40,542 nt of DNA from Bradyrhizobium sp. (GTDB lineage Bacteria; Pseudomonadota; Alphaproteobacteria; Rhizobiales; Xanthobacteraceae), in the NCBI RefSeq assembly GCF_004799445.1, contig NZ_SSNA01000158.1, positions 1 through 40,542 of the forward strand, read 5' to 3'. Positions 7,662 to 16,196 of the stretch are shown one piece after another. The notes below the pieces were generated by a model. That model made no database searches and was not told where the DNA came from. It was given only the letters and a program-made list of their open reading frames with translations. The translations under genes and the position numbers were made by a program. The stretch's first letter is position 1; each line of letters begins with the position of its first letter.

Positions 7662-9126
7662 CGACAGCCTCCCGGGAATCGAGGATGCGGGTCACGGGGC
7701 TGGATACGCCGGCGATCTCGGCCAGCGCCTTGATCACGATATTCCGCGCCACATTGAGGCGATATTCCGCGCTGGCGCGCATGTCGGTCAGCGGCGTGAA
7801 ATCATCGCTGATCCGCTCGGCCGCCAGCCGCCAGGTGCCGGCATCGTGCAGCGCCGCGCCGACCAACTGATTTTCGACCGCCGTTGCCCGTTTCGGCGTT
7901 GCGGCCATGCCGCCGAAGGCGATGCGCGCCGAGGCGATGCGGCCGCCATCGACCCCGATGCGGAACGCGCCGAGCACGGTGGTGATATCCTCGTCGAACC
8001 GCTTGCTGACCTTGAAGGCCCGGAACAATGTGCCGGCAGACAGTTTTGGAACGATCAAGCGCCGGATGAATTCGCCGGGCTCGCGGTCCTGTTTGCCGTA
8101 GCCGATGAAGAACTGCTCAAGCGGCAGCGCGCGTACCGCGTCGCCCTTGCGCAGTTCGATATGGCCGCCGAGCGCGATCAACAGCGGCGCCAGATCCCCG
8201 ATCGGCGACGCGTTGGCGATGCTTCCGCCGACGGTGCCAGCCGCCCGCACCTGGACCGAACCAAACCGCCGCAGGATTTCCGCGATGTCCGGATCGATCG
8301 AGGCCAGCGGCGGCGTCGCGCGCGCCAAGGTGACCGACGCACCGATATGCCAGGCATCGGCGGTTTGCTCGATTGCATCGAGGCCGGCCCGGCCGAGATG
8401 AATGATCTTGTCGAGGACCGCGAGCTTCTTGGTGATCCACAGCCCGACATCGGTTGCGCCACCGATGATCCTGGCATCGGGATGGCGCTGATAGAGCGAA
8501 GCCAGCGCGGCCTCGCTGGCGGGTGCTGCGAAGAAGCTGGCCTCGTTACCGACGAAAACGTCGGCATGGTCGTCCAACTGGCGCAACGCGGCGATGGTGC
8601 CGGGCTCGTTGGCGACAAAACTATCCGCCACGGGTCCGGCGCAGGCTTCGCGGGCGGCGTCGACGATCGACCGGTAGCCGGTGCAGCGGCACAGATTGCC
8701 CGCGAGGCAATCGTTGATCCCAGCGCGATCGGTTCGCTCGCCGTCGCCATGGAAATGCGCGAACAGGCTCATGACGATCCCGGGCGTGCAAAAGCCGCAT
8801 TGCGACCCGTGGCCCGCGGCCATCGCGGTCTGCACCGGATGCAGGTTTCCCTCCTGCGCGAGGTCCTCCACCGTGATGAGCTCGCCGCCGTCGAGCTGGC
8901 CGAGCGTGGCGATGCAGGCGTTCACCGGTTCATATACCAGGCGGCCGTCGTGCTCCCTGGCGATCACCACGGTGCAGGCGCCGCAATCGCCCTCGGCGCA
9001 ACCTTCCTTGGTTCCGGTCGCGCGCTCATCCAGCCGCAGCCAGTCGAGCACCGTGGCTTGCGGCACAAACCGGTCGAGCCGAATTGTCCGGCCTTTGCTG
9101 CGGAACTGGATGCAGTTTCTGGTCAT
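7648..9126 (-). CDS. xdhA: Xanthine dehydrogenase small subunit (2x 2Fe-2S and FAD)
   Basis: 492 residues. Domains in order: plant-type ferredoxin 2Fe-2S domain (CAEGDCGAC plus a later Cys, about 40-80), second 2Fe-2S helical domain (CGFCTPG and CRCTGY, about 115-165), FAD-binding domain with GGATDVG around 220, and a CO-dehydrogenase-like C-terminal flavoprotein domain. It carries electrons from the molybdenum site of XdhB to FAD and then NAD+. The ATG at 9126 is 73 bases downstream of guaD on the same strand, so guaD-xdhA-xdhB-xdhC is most likely one transcript. Confidence 0.95.
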   Translation of the reverse strand: MTRNCIQFRSKGRTIRLDRFVPQATVLDWLRLDERATGTKEGCAEGDCGACTVVIAREHDGRLVYEPVNACIATLGQLDGGELITVEDLAQEGNLHPVQTAMAAGHGSQCGFCTPGIVMSLFAHFHGDGERTDRAGINDCLAGNLCRCTGYRSIVDAAREACAGPVADSFVANEPGTIAALRQLDDHADVFVGNEASFFAAPASEAALASLYQRHPDARIIGGATDVGLWITKKLAVLDKIIHLGRAGLDAIEQTADAWHIGASVTLARATPPLASIDPDIAEILRRFGSVQVRAAGTVGGSIANASPIGDLAPLLIALGGHIELRKGDAVRALPLEQFFIGYGKQDREPGEFIRRLIVPKLSAGTLFRAFKVSKRFDEDITTVLGAFRIGVDGGRIASARIAFGGMAATPKRATAVENQLVGAALHDAGTWRLAAERISDDFTPLTDMRASAEYRLNVARNIVIKALAEIAGVSSPVTRILDSREAVDVAD

Positions 9127-9199
9127 GTGGGCTCCGGACTCGGGTGCGACAGAAGTATCAGCAGGCTCACGGGTATGCCCGGCAACATGATTCGAGGCA

Positions 9200-10594
9200 T
9201 TATTTCAGGCCTGATTTAAGGCTTGGCGATCGAAAGACGTCACGACCGCCGATCCAGACCCGCGCGATATTCGACTTCGACGCAGTATAGATGATCTTTT
9301 GCAAGATGTTCTCGCCGGAATCGAGGTCGTCCCACAGCCGGATCGTGCCGCCCGGCGCGGCCGTATCGATCACCATCGCGTCGAACTGATAGCCCGGCGA
9401 GAAATGTCCGACCGGCAGGTCAAGCGCGATGGCGCCGCCGGTGGTGGCCAGATAGAAGGCGTCGCGAAAGTCGATCCAGACGCCGGACTGAGCGCTACGC
9501 TTCGCCGGCGGGAGGCTGGGGTCAACGCCACTTTCCAGCAGACGCGCGACGAACAGCGCGCTGCGCATATTGTCGAACAGCGACGCGCTCGGGCCGCCTG
9601 AAATATCGGTGCCGAGCCCGACATGCAGTCCCTTCTCGAGCGCCGCCTTCAGCGGAAACACCGCACTGGAAAAATAGGCGTTGGACAGCGGACAATGCGC
9701 AATGCCCGAGCCGCGGGCGCGGATGGTGTCCATATTGCGCGGCGTGATCAGGTTCGAATGCGCCAGCACGGTGTGGCGGCCAAGCAATCCGAAGCGATCC
9801 AGGCTTTCGGTGTCGGTGATGCCGTGACGGTCGAGCACATAGCCATGTTCCCAATCGCTTTCCGAACAATGGGTCTGGACATGACAGCCGCAACTCTTTG
9901 CCAGCGCGCCAAGTCCCTCCAGCGTCGCGTCGGTGCAGGAGGGAATGAAACGCGGCGTCACGACCGGCTTGACCAGCGCCGCAGCGTTGGCCGGGTGGCT
10001 GCGGATGTAACCGATCAGCTCTTCGGTACCGCGCAGCGCCGCCTCCGGCGACGCGTCACGGTAGAAATCGGGACACTCATCGACATTGTCCATCGCCACC
10101 TTGCCGATCAGCGCACGCTGGCCGGCCTCAAGGCAGATATCGGCGAGAATGCGCGTGGCCTCCTGGTGAATGGTCGCAAAATAAAGCGCCGTGGTGGTGC
10201 CATTGGCGATGAGGTCATCGACCAGCAGGCGATAGCTTTTTCGGGCAAAGGCCGCGTCGGCGTAGCGGGCCTCCAGCGGAAAGGTGTATTTCTGCAGCCA
10301 GACCTCAAGCGGGACGTCGAGCGCGCTGCCGAGTTGCGGGTATTGCGGTGCATGAATGTGCAGATCGATAAAGCCCGGCAGCAGATAGGCGCCTTCCGGC
10401 AGGGTCACCAGCTTGCCCGCGGCCTTCTGGCTGTCCTTCTGCTCATTATAATTGTCGTCGTGCGGTCGAAGCACGGAAGCAATGGCGCCGTCATCGCCGA
10501 TGGAAATCAGCGCGTTCTGAAAATGATCGATGTCGCCGCGTTTGGTGGTATGGAAGCCCGATGCAATGATGGTCTTGCCGCACAAGTGGTCCAT
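9200..10594 (-). CDS. guaD: Guanine deaminase
   Basis: 464 residues, of the amidohydrolase superfamily. It converts guanine to xanthine plus ammonia, which supplies XdhAB encoded just downstream. Zinc ligands appear as H79-x-H81 in DLHIHAPQYPQLG, a later His in QTHCSESDWE, a His in VLAHSNL and the Asp in GLGTDISGG. The sequences PQYPQLG and THCSES are characteristic of guanine deaminase rather than of other amidohydrolases. It is the first gene of the purine operon. A TATAGT that could serve as a -10 box lies at 10626-10631 on the minus strand, about 31 bases before the start, but I could not pair it with a good -35. Confidence 0.93.
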   Translation of the reverse strand: MDHLCGKTIIASGFHTTKRGDIDHFQNALISIGDDGAIASVLRPHDDNYNEQKDSQKAAGKLVTLPEGAYLLPGFIDLHIHAPQYPQLGSALDVPLEVWLQKYTFPLEARYADAAFARKSYRLLVDDLIANGTTTALYFATIHQEATRILADICLEAGQRALIGKVAMDNVDECPDFYRDASPEAALRGTEELIGYIRSHPANAAALVKPVVTPRFIPSCTDATLEGLGALAKSCGCHVQTHCSESDWEHGYVLDRHGITDTESLDRFGLLGRHTVLAHSNLITPRNMDTIRARGSGIAHCPLSNAYFSSAVFPLKAALEKGLHVGLGTDISGGPSASLFDNMRSALFVARLLESGVDPSLPPAKRSAQSGVWIDFRDAFYLATTGGAIALDLPVGHFSPGYQFDAMVIDTAAPGGTIRLWDDLDSGENILQKIIYTASKSNIARVWIGGRDVFRSPSLKSGLK

Positions 10595-10804
10595 GAAGAG
10601 TTCTGCGCCTCGCCTTGTCGGTGGGACTATATTGAGTTTGCGGCACCAAGTCGCGGCCGAATCCGGAGCTCGATGAAGGCTGCGCGGTCTGCCTCCAGAC
10701 AGCTCCAGAGAGCCCCATTTCCGACAGGCCGGGCATGACGGCGCGACCCGAATGATGCTACGACAGCATCACATCCGGCCTATTCATGCCCAATCGGAAA
10801 CCGC
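10595..10804. promoter_or_regulatory. Divergent promoter region with a 19-base dyad
   Basis: 210 bases between guaD (leftward) and the transglycosylase gene (rightward). TGATGCT-N5-AGCATCA at 10753-10771 is a perfect 7-base inverted repeat, about 34 bases before the plus-strand start. It has the form of a dimeric repressor operator. A TATAGT-like -10 for guaD lies at 10626-10631 on the minus strand. Which of the two genes the dyad would control is not decided by the sequence. Confidence 0.4.
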
Positions 10805-12133
10805 ATGCGGACGATTTCGACGACATTATTTCTGCTCACCGCCGTTTTGCTGGCGATGCCGTGCGAGCCGGCGTCGGCCCAATCGGTCGCGCCGCTCGGC
10901 CAGCCCATGGTGGCCCCGGCCAGACCACCCGCGGTTCCCTCGTCGCGCGCGGCCGCCTGCCACAACGGCGCAAGCTTCGATCGCTTCCTCGCTGATTTGA
11001 AGCAGCAGGCCGTCGCTGCCGGCGTGTCGCAGCGCGCGATCGCGGAAGCCGCGCCCTATCTCGTCTACGACCAGGGCATCGTCAACCGCGATCGCGGCCA
11101 GCGCGTGTTCGGGCAGGTGTTCACCGAATTCGCCGGCCGCATGGCCGCGCCCTACCGGATGCAGCAGGGCCAGGCGCGGATCAAGACCTACGCGGCGGCG
11201 TTCGCGCGCGCGGAGAAGGAATATGGCGTGCCCCCGGCCGTGATCGCCGCGTTCTGGGGCCTCGAAAGCGATTTCGGCGCCAACATGGGCAATCTGCCGA
11301 CGCTGCGCTCGCTGGTGTCGCTGGCCTATGACTGCCGCCGCTCCGAGCGGTTTGCCGGCGAGACCATCGCCGCGCTGAAGATCGTCGACCGCGGCGATCT
11401 TGCGCCCGAGGAAATGATCGGCTCCTGGGCCGGCGAACTCGGCCAGACCCAATTCCTGCCGACGCATTATTTCAACTATGCGGTGGATTACGGTGGCCGC
11501 CGCAATCTCTTGCGCAGCCCGGAGGACGTGATCGGCTCGACCGCGAACTACATCGCCAACGGGTTGAAATGGCGGCGCGGCGAACCCTGGCTGCAGGAAG
11601 TGCGTGTGACGGCGACGTCAAATTTTCCCTGGGACCAGGCCGACCTCACGATCCAGCTGCCGCGTTCGAAATGGACGCAGCTCGGCGTGACTTATCCGGA
11701 CGGCAAGCCGTTGCCGAACGACGACATGCCGGCCTCGCTGCTGCTGCCAATGGGCCGCATGGGGCCGGCCTTCCTCGCCTATGCCAATTTCGCCGCCTAC
11801 ACCGAATGGAACAACTCGCTGATCTATTCGACCACCGCCGGCTATCTCGCGACCCGCATCGCGGGCGCGCCGCCGATGCAGCGCCCCGCCGCGCGGGTGG
11901 CGCAACTGCCCTTCAACGAGTTGCGCGAGCTGCAGCAACTCTTGGTGCGCGCGGGCTTCAATGTCGGCAAGGTCGACGGCGTGATGGGCCAGCAGAGCCG
12001 CAGCGCGGTGAAGGCGATGCAGATCAAATACGGCCTGCCGGCGGATTCCTGGCCTACGGCCGAACTGCTGGCGCGAATGCGCGGGCCGCGCACGCAACCG
12101 GCAGCCGCCGCGGCGTTGCCGCCTCCGCGATAG
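10805..12133 (+). CDS. Periplasmic lytic murein transglycosylase, MltB family, with peptidoglycan-binding domain
   Basis: 442 residues. The signal peptide covers 1-25 (cleavage after ASA); the Cys at 20 follows Pro and does not make a good lipobox, so the enzyme is probably soluble. The catalytic SLT_2-type domain spans about 58-345, with E154 in FWGLESDFG as the acid/base and GELGQTQFLP as the second signature. A peptidoglycan-binding domain (about 370-432, LQQLLVRAGFNVGKVDGVMGQQ...) ends the protein. It cleaves the glycan strand with formation of 1,6-anhydro-muramyl ends. The start ATG at 10805 gives a complete signal peptide. DUF1993 follows after 47 bases and may be co-transcribed. Confidence 0.92.
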   Translation: MRTISTTLFLLTAVLLAMPCEPASAQSVAPLGQPMVAPARPPAVPSSRAAACHNGASFDRFLADLKQQAVAAGVSQRAIAEAAPYLVYDQGIVNRDRGQRVFGQVFTEFAGRMAAPYRMQQGQARIKTYAAAFARAEKEYGVPPAVIAAFWGLESDFGANMGNLPTLRSLVSLAYDCRRSERFAGETIAALKIVDRGDLAPEEMIGSWAGELGQTQFLPTHYFNYAVDYGGRRNLLRSPEDVIGSTANYIANGLKWRRGEPWLQEVRVTATSNFPWDQADLTIQLPRSKWTQLGVTYPDGKPLPNDDMPASLLLPMGRMGPAFLAYANFAAYTEWNNSLIYSTTAGYLATRIAGAPPMQRPAARVAQLPFNELRELQQLLVRAGFNVGKVDGVMGQQSRSAVKAMQIKYGLPADSWPTAELLARMRGPRTQPAAAAALPPPR

Positions 12134-12180
12134 TCCCCATATGTCCCCGGCCTAAGTCCGCCAACCGAAAAGAGCATCAG

Positions 12181-12684
12181 ATGTCCTTCTACGACTCGAC
12201 CGTTCCCGCCTTCCTGCAGATTCTCGGCAGCCTCTCCGGCCTGCTCAAAAAGGCCGAGGCCTATTGCGAGGTGAAGAAGGTCCAGCCCGAGGTGCTGCTC
12301 GGCGCGCGGCTTTATCCGGACATGCTGCCGCTGTCGAAGCAGATCCAGATCGCCTGCGATTTCGCCGCCAAGAGCTGCGCGCGGCTGACGGGGAGCGAGG
12401 TGCCGACCACGCCCGACACCGAAAAGAGCTTCGAGGAATTGGGCCAGCGGCTGGCGAAGACCAGCGACTATCTGAAGACGTTCAAGCCCGCGCAGTTCGA
12501 AGGCGCCGACGCAAAGGACGTGACCTTCCCGGCAGGACCGAACACCAACATCACGCTGAAGGGCCAGGAGTTCGTCAACCGCTTCGCGTTTCCGAACTTC
12601 TACTTCCACGCCGCGACCGCGCACGGCATCCTCCGGCACAACGGCGTGGAAATCGGCAAACGCGATTTTCTCGGGGTGAGCTGA
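12181..12684 (+). CDS. DUF1993 family protein
   Basis: 167 residues and soluble, with no signal peptide. The N-terminus (MSFYDSTVPAFLQILGSL), the LYPDMLPLSKQIQIACDFA segment and the C-terminal NFYFHAATAHGILRHNGVEIGKRDF segment are hallmarks of the DUF1993 family, a predicted all-helical protein distantly like DinB. The conserved His residues of the C-terminal segment could bind metal. Biochemical function is not known. The ATG at 12181 fits the family N-terminus; an upstream in-frame extension would overlap the transglycosylase gene. A palindromic repeat begins 9 bases after the stop. Confidence 0.85.
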   Translation: MSFYDSTVPAFLQILGSLSGLLKKAEAYCEVKKVQPEVLLGARLYPDMLPLSKQIQIACDFAAKSCARLTGSEVPTTPDTEKSFEELGQRLAKTSDYLKTFKPAQFEGADAKDVTFPAGPNTNITLKGQEFVNRFAFPNFYFHAATAHGILRHNGVEIGKRDFLGVS

Positions 12685-12693
12685 TTGCTCTCC

Positions 12694-12776
12694 CGTCATT
12701 GCGAGGAGCGAAGCGACGAAGCAATCCATGCTTCTCGCGCGGAGGGATGGATTGCTTCGATTCGCTCGCAATGACG
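12694..12776. repeat. Intergenic palindromic repeat, type A, copy 1
   Basis: It begins CGTCATTGCGAGGAGCGAAG and ends with the complementary TTCGCTCGCAATGACG, with GCAATCCAT and ATGGATTGC as inner arms. The whole unit can fold into one long hairpin. The same unit recurs at 15877-15960 and, with an insert, at 37421-37539. It resembles the REP-like elements that are abundant in Bradyrhizobium-type genomes. Confidence 0.85.
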
Positions 12777-12889
12777 ATCCAGTTACGGTAAGTTCGACTG
12801 CCAAGGCGGATGTCCTCAGGCCATCTCTGCTCCCCAGCCTGCCATTTCAAACAAATCATCCTACGCGCGCCCTTCTGGCCACTGCGCAG

Positions 12890-12918
12890 CAAGCCCCGTG
12901 GTGTCTCGCGGGGCTTGC
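12890..12918. other. GC-rich hairpin upstream of the old yellow enzyme gene
   Basis: GCAAGCCCCG and CGGGGCTTGC form a perfect 10-base stem around a 9-base loop. There is no U run after either arm, so it is not a standard terminator. It sits 97 bases before the ATG at 13015, inside a 238-base intergenic stretch where I see no other feature except the end of the type A repeat. Confidence 0.4.
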
Positions 12919-13014
12919 TTGCGATATCGTGATAGCTGGCTGCTTGCCGCGGGCGGCTGGAAGGCACACATCAGTGTTTCCCGCCTGTCCTGCCATTCAC
13001 CGAGAGCCACAAAA

Positions 13015-14115
13015 ATGAGTACGCCATCCAAACTTTTCGAACCCTACAAGCTTGGCCCGATCACGCTTCCCAACCGCCTTGTGATGGCGCCGCTGACCCG
13101 CAACCGCGCGGTCGAAGGCCTGGTGCCCAGTCCGCTGGCGATCGAATATTACGGGCAGCGCGCCTCCGCCGGCCTCTTGATCACCGAAGCGAGCCAGGTT
13201 TCGCAGCAGGGCCAGGGCTATCAGGACACGCCCGGCATCTATTCGAAGGAACAGGTCGCCGGCTGGCGCAAGGTCACCGACCGCGTGCACGCACGTGGCG
13301 GCCGCATCTTCATCCAGCTCTGGCATGTCGGCCGCGTCTCGCACACCTCGCTGCAGGTGAATGGCGGCGCGCCGGTGGCGCCGTCCGCGATCCGCGCCAA
13401 GGGCAAGACCTTTGTCAATGGCACCTTCACCGACATCTCCGAGCCGCGCGCGCTCGAGCTTTCGGAAATTCCCGGCATTATCGAAAGTTTCAGGCGCGGC
13501 GCCGCGAACGCGCTGGCGGCCGGCTTCGACGGCGTCGAGATCCATGGCGCCAACGGTTATCTGCTGGATCAGTTCGCCAAGGACGGCGCCAACAAGCGCA
13601 CCGACGCCTATGGCGGCTCGATCGAGAACCGCGCCAGACTGATGCTCGAAGTCTCAAAGGTGGTGGCCGCGGAAGCCGGGGCTGAGAAAACCGGCATCCG
13701 GATTTCGCCGGTGACGCCGGCCAACGACATCTCCGACTCGAACCCGCAGCCGCTGTTCGACTACATTGTCGATCACCTCAGCACGCTGAAGCTGGCCTAC
13801 ATCCATGTCATCGAGGGTGCGACCGGCGGTCCGCGCGACATCGCGCCGTTCGACTACGCAAGCCTGCGCAGGCGTTTCAAGGGCGCCTATATCGCCAACA
13901 ACGGCTATGATTTCGAACTCGCCAACAAGGTGCTGGCCGCCAACCAGGCCGACCTGATCGCGTTCGGAAAGCTGTTCATCGCCAATCCCGATCTGGTCGA
14001 GCGCCTGAAGAAGGGTGCCCCGCTCAATGCACCCGACAAGGCCACGTTCTATGGCGGCGGCGCCAAGGGCTATACGGATTATCCGACGCTGGAGGCCGCT
14101 GACGCGGCGGAGTAA
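13015..14115 (+). CDS. Old yellow enzyme-family alkene reductase (NemA-like)
   Basis: 366 residues, of the FMN-dependent OYE family with a TIM barrel. Motifs: the MAPLTRNRA N-terminal FMN segment (about 24-32), QLWHVGRVSH, the substrate-binding HGANGYLLDQF with the His/Asn pair, the YGGSIENRARL segment, and the phosphate-binding AFGKLFIANPDLVERL near the C-terminus. Such enzymes reduce activated C=C bonds of enones, maleimides and nitro compounds using NAD(P)H. The start is ATG 13015; an upstream in-frame GTG near 12898 would add a tract unlike the family. A strong terminator follows 22 bases after the stop. It appears to be a single-gene transcript. Confidence 0.93.
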   Translation: MSTPSKLFEPYKLGPITLPNRLVMAPLTRNRAVEGLVPSPLAIEYYGQRASAGLLITEASQVSQQGQGYQDTPGIYSKEQVAGWRKVTDRVHARGGRIFIQLWHVGRVSHTSLQVNGGAPVAPSAIRAKGKTFVNGTFTDISEPRALELSEIPGIIESFRRGAANALAAGFDGVEIHGANGYLLDQFAKDGANKRTDAYGGSIENRARLMLEVSKVVAAEAGAEKTGIRISPVTPANDISDSNPQPLFDYIVDHLSTLKLAYIHVIEGATGGPRDIAPFDYASLRRRFKGAYIANNGYDFELANKVLAANQADLIAFGKLFIANPDLVERLKKGAPLNAPDKATFYGGGAKGYTDYPTLEAADAAE

Positions 14116-14137
14116 GGACGCACGCCTCACCTTCGTT

Positions 14138-14167
14138 GAAAAGGCCGGGATCGCTCCCGGCCTTTTC
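14138..14167 (+). terminator. Bidirectional intrinsic terminator after the old yellow enzyme gene
   Basis: GAAAAGGCCGGGA, a TCGC loop and TCCCGGCCTTTTC form a near-perfect hairpin with A and T runs on its flanks, so it can work on both strands. The same GGCCGGGATCGCTCCCGGCC core occurs at 16157-16182, also just before a type B repeat. Confidence 0.85.
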
Positions 14168-14172
14168 CCTTT

Positions 14173-14277
14173 CGTCATGCCCCGCGCAGGGCGGGGCATC
14201 CAGTAATCGCCGCCGTCCACGATGGAATCGAGAAGCCGCGGCGTACTGGATCGTCCGCTTTCGCGGACGATGACAGC
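14173..14277. repeat. Intergenic palindromic repeat, type B, copy 1
   Basis: The unit begins CGTCATGCCCCGCGCAGG and contains GCGGGGCATCCAGTAAT, a GAGAAGCCGCGGCGTACTGG segment, and a CGTCCGC..GCGGACGATGAC end arm. It forms two hairpins, one at each end. Copy 2 is at 16197-16302. It is a recognised style of REP-like element in Bradyrhizobium-type genomes and is non-coding. Confidence 0.85.
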
Positions 14278-14315
14278 CGGTTGCAGGCTCGCCTCGTTGC
14301 TCTAATGTGCTGGAC

Positions 14316-15131
14316 ATGATCCAGCCCACGCCAGAGGAAACCATTCGTCGCGCCACGGCCGCGTTCAATGCGGGCCGGGCGGATGAAGCGCGGCAACTCT
14401 GCGAACAGGGTTTGATCCGGCAGCCCGGTGAACCCATGCTCGGCCATCTCTTGGCCGCCGTGCTGTTTTCCAAAGGCGAGATCGAGGCGGCGCGCGGTCA
14501 TATCGCGACCAGCCTGGCACGACGGCCCGACAACCCGGCCGCGCGGCTGCTGGCGGCGCGCATTGCCCGCGCTATCGGCGATTTTGACGGTGCATTGTCG
14601 CATCTCGACCGGGCGATCGCGATCGCGCCACAGCGGGAGATATTTCTCGAAAAGGCGCGGACGCTCGATCAGGCCGGCCTTCGGCCGCAGGCGCGGCAGG
14701 CATGGCGGGCGATCCTGGACGTCATTCCCGAGAACATCGAGGCCGCGGCCCGGCTGGGGCGGCTGGCGTGGGAGGATGGCGATCATGCCACCGCCGTTTC
14801 CTTGCTGGAACGCGCGGCGCAACATGAGGCTCCCGCATCGGTCTGGTTCGATCTTGGCCTCGCCCGCCAGGATGGGCGCGACCCTGACGGCGCCGCACAG
14901 GCCTACCGCAAGGCGATCGAGATCAAACCCGACCACGCCGAAGCCGCGCTCAATCTCGGCGTCGTGCTGCAGGAATTAGGCGATCTCGATGGCGCCCTGC
15001 GCGCCTACCGCGTTGCCTATCGGCTGCGCCCCGAAAGCTTCGGCACCATCGCGATGGCGCTGACCTCGGCGCCGCACGGCCGGCTGTGGCTCGATGAGGC
15101 GTCGTTATACCAATCACTCGGCGGTGGTTAG
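14316..15131 (+). CDS. Tetratricopeptide repeat protein
   Basis: 271 residues from the ATG at 14316; a GTG three codons upstream (14307) is an alternative, and neither has a clear ribosome binding site. The protein consists of successive TPR-like helical pairs, clearest at the C-terminal end (AAQAYRKAIEIKPDHAEAAL and DLDGALRAYRVAYRLRPES), with weaker units before. No signal peptide or catalytic domain. It is probably a cytoplasmic protein-interaction scaffold; the partner is unknown. Its 3' end overlaps the convergent gene on the minus strand by 18 bases. Confidence 0.8.
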   Translation: MIQPTPEETIRRATAAFNAGRADEARQLCEQGLIRQPGEPMLGHLLAAVLFSKGEIEAARGHIATSLARRPDNPAARLLAARIARAIGDFDGALSHLDRAIAIAPQREIFLEKARTLDQAGLRPQARQAWRAILDVIPENIEAAARLGRLAWEDGDHATAVSLLERAAQHEAPASVWFDLGLARQDGRDPDGAAQAYRKAIEIKPDHAEAALNLGVVLQELGDLDGALRAYRVAYRLRPESFGTIAMALTSAPHGRLWLDEASLYQSLGGG

Positions 15132-15833
15132 CCGGCCACGCCGCGCGCGAAAATGTTTGCGGTACACATTGGGCGCAGCCAACACCTCGGCGACGGTCTT
15201 TGCGTAGGCCTCCTTGTGAACCGCGTCAAAGCTCTCGAACACGAGCTGCGGCGCCGCGCGCGGCACCGCGAAGACCTGCGCCACCGGCGTGCCCTTCGGC
15301 AGCACGCCGGAAAAATCCGGCTGCATCCAGACGGCCGGAAAATTGATCCCGCCGTCGTGAAAGCGATCGGCGTCGACCAGTCCGGTGACCAGGCGAAACG
15401 GCAGGTCGTCGCGATTGACCGGATGGGTGGCGAACAGCGACCAGCCGGGCTCAAGCTCGATGGTCCAAAAGCTGTTGAACTTGATCGCGGCCTGCCCGCC
15501 CTTGGCAAAGGGCGCACCGGCAAACTGCGCCGCGACGTGAAAGCTCAGGGGCGCCCGGGGATGCCCTGGGGTCGATGGCTCCGGAATGTTCCAGGCCCAC
15601 GAAAACGAACCGCGATCGACCGTCACGTCGCAGGGCAGCAGGATGAGAACCCCGTAGGCCATCGCGTCGACAAAGGGCGGGCACTGCTTGACGGTGCGAA
15701 TCTCCCGTCCGTGGATTTCCGAAGCCGCCTTCGCCGGCATCGCCCGCAGCCAATCGGGCAGCGCGCCGCGCGCCGGCACCGGCCGCGGCAGATGGTCCGA
15801 TAAGGCCGGATCGCAACGAAAGATCATGCGCAT
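15114..15833 (-). CDS. Conserved hypothetical protein (possibly DUF6065 family)
   Basis: 239 residues, soluble, with no signal peptide. The ATG at 15833 is chosen because AGGAG lies 7 bases upstream; a TTG two codons earlier is less likely. Distinct conserved-looking segments are FNSFWTIELEPGWSLFATHPVN, DADRFHDGGINFPAVW and GVLPKGTPVAQVFAVPR. They recall a small family of unknown function found in proteobacteria, possibly DUF6065; I am not certain of the family number. No catalytic motif is recognised. The gene stands alone, converging on and overlapping the TPR gene by 18 bases. Confidence 0.7.
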   Translation of the reverse strand: MRMIFRCDPALSDHLPRPVPARGALPDWLRAMPAKAASEIHGREIRTVKQCPPFVDAMAYGVLILLPCDVTVDRGSFSWAWNIPEPSTPGHPRAPLSFHVAAQFAGAPFAKGGQAAIKFNSFWTIELEPGWSLFATHPVNRDDLPFRLVTGLVDADRFHDGGINFPAVWMQPDFSGVLPKGTPVAQVFAVPRAAPQLVFESFDAVHKEAYAKTVAEVLAAPNVYRKHFRARRGRLTTAE

Positions 15834-15876
15834 GGCCAAACTCCTGTCGCGTGCGGCGCGATACTGCTGATTATAT

Positions 15877-15960
15877 CGTCATTGCGAGCGAAGCGAAGCA
15901 ATCCGTGGGACCGCAAGCGGAAATGTGGATTGCTTCGTCGCTTCGCTCCTCGCAATGACG
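15877..15960. repeat. Intergenic palindromic repeat, type A, copy 2
   Basis: A full-length copy of the element at 12694-12776. The outer arms CGTCATTGCGAGCG and CGCTCCTCGCAATGACG and the inner arms GAAGCAATCC and GGATTGCTTC are all present. It is the first of four elements packed into 15877-16302. Confidence 0.85.
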
Positions 15961-15980
15961 ATAAGAAGGGCCAGGAGCGC

Positions 15981-16132
15981 TCCCTCTCCCCGCGTGCGGG
16001 GCCGAGACGAGCGAAGCTCGCTCTTAGAGGGTTGGGGTGAGGGGTACTCTCCACAGACTCGGACTCGTGGAGACTCCCCCTCACCCGCCGCGCATAAGCG
16101 CGGCGACCTCTCCCCGCAAGCGGGGCGAGGTA
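15981..16132. repeat. Intergenic repeat, type C
   Basis: A 152-base element bounded by CCCTCTCCCCGCGTGCGGGG and CTCTCCCCGCAAGCGGGGCG. Inside are GAGCGAAGCTCGCTC, a TCTCCAC..GTGGAGA hairpin and a GCCGCGCATAAGCGCGGC hairpin. It is highly structured, has no coding potential and resembles a dispersed element of Rhizobiales genomes. Only one copy is seen in this window. Confidence 0.75.
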
Positions 16133-16153
16133 ACAGAACCGCTCGCACAATGG

Positions 16154-16182
16154 AAAAAAGGCCGGGATCGCTCCCGGCCTTT
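16154..16182 (-). terminator. Intrinsic terminator of the glp operon
   Basis: Read on the minus strand, AAAGGCCGGGAGCGATCCCG and the rest of the stem are followed by TTTTTT (16159-16154). It lies 130 bases after the glpV stop, on the far side of a type B repeat. The stem-loop core is identical to the one at 14138-14167. Confidence 0.8.
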
Positions 16183-16196
16183 GGTTGTTCTCTGGC

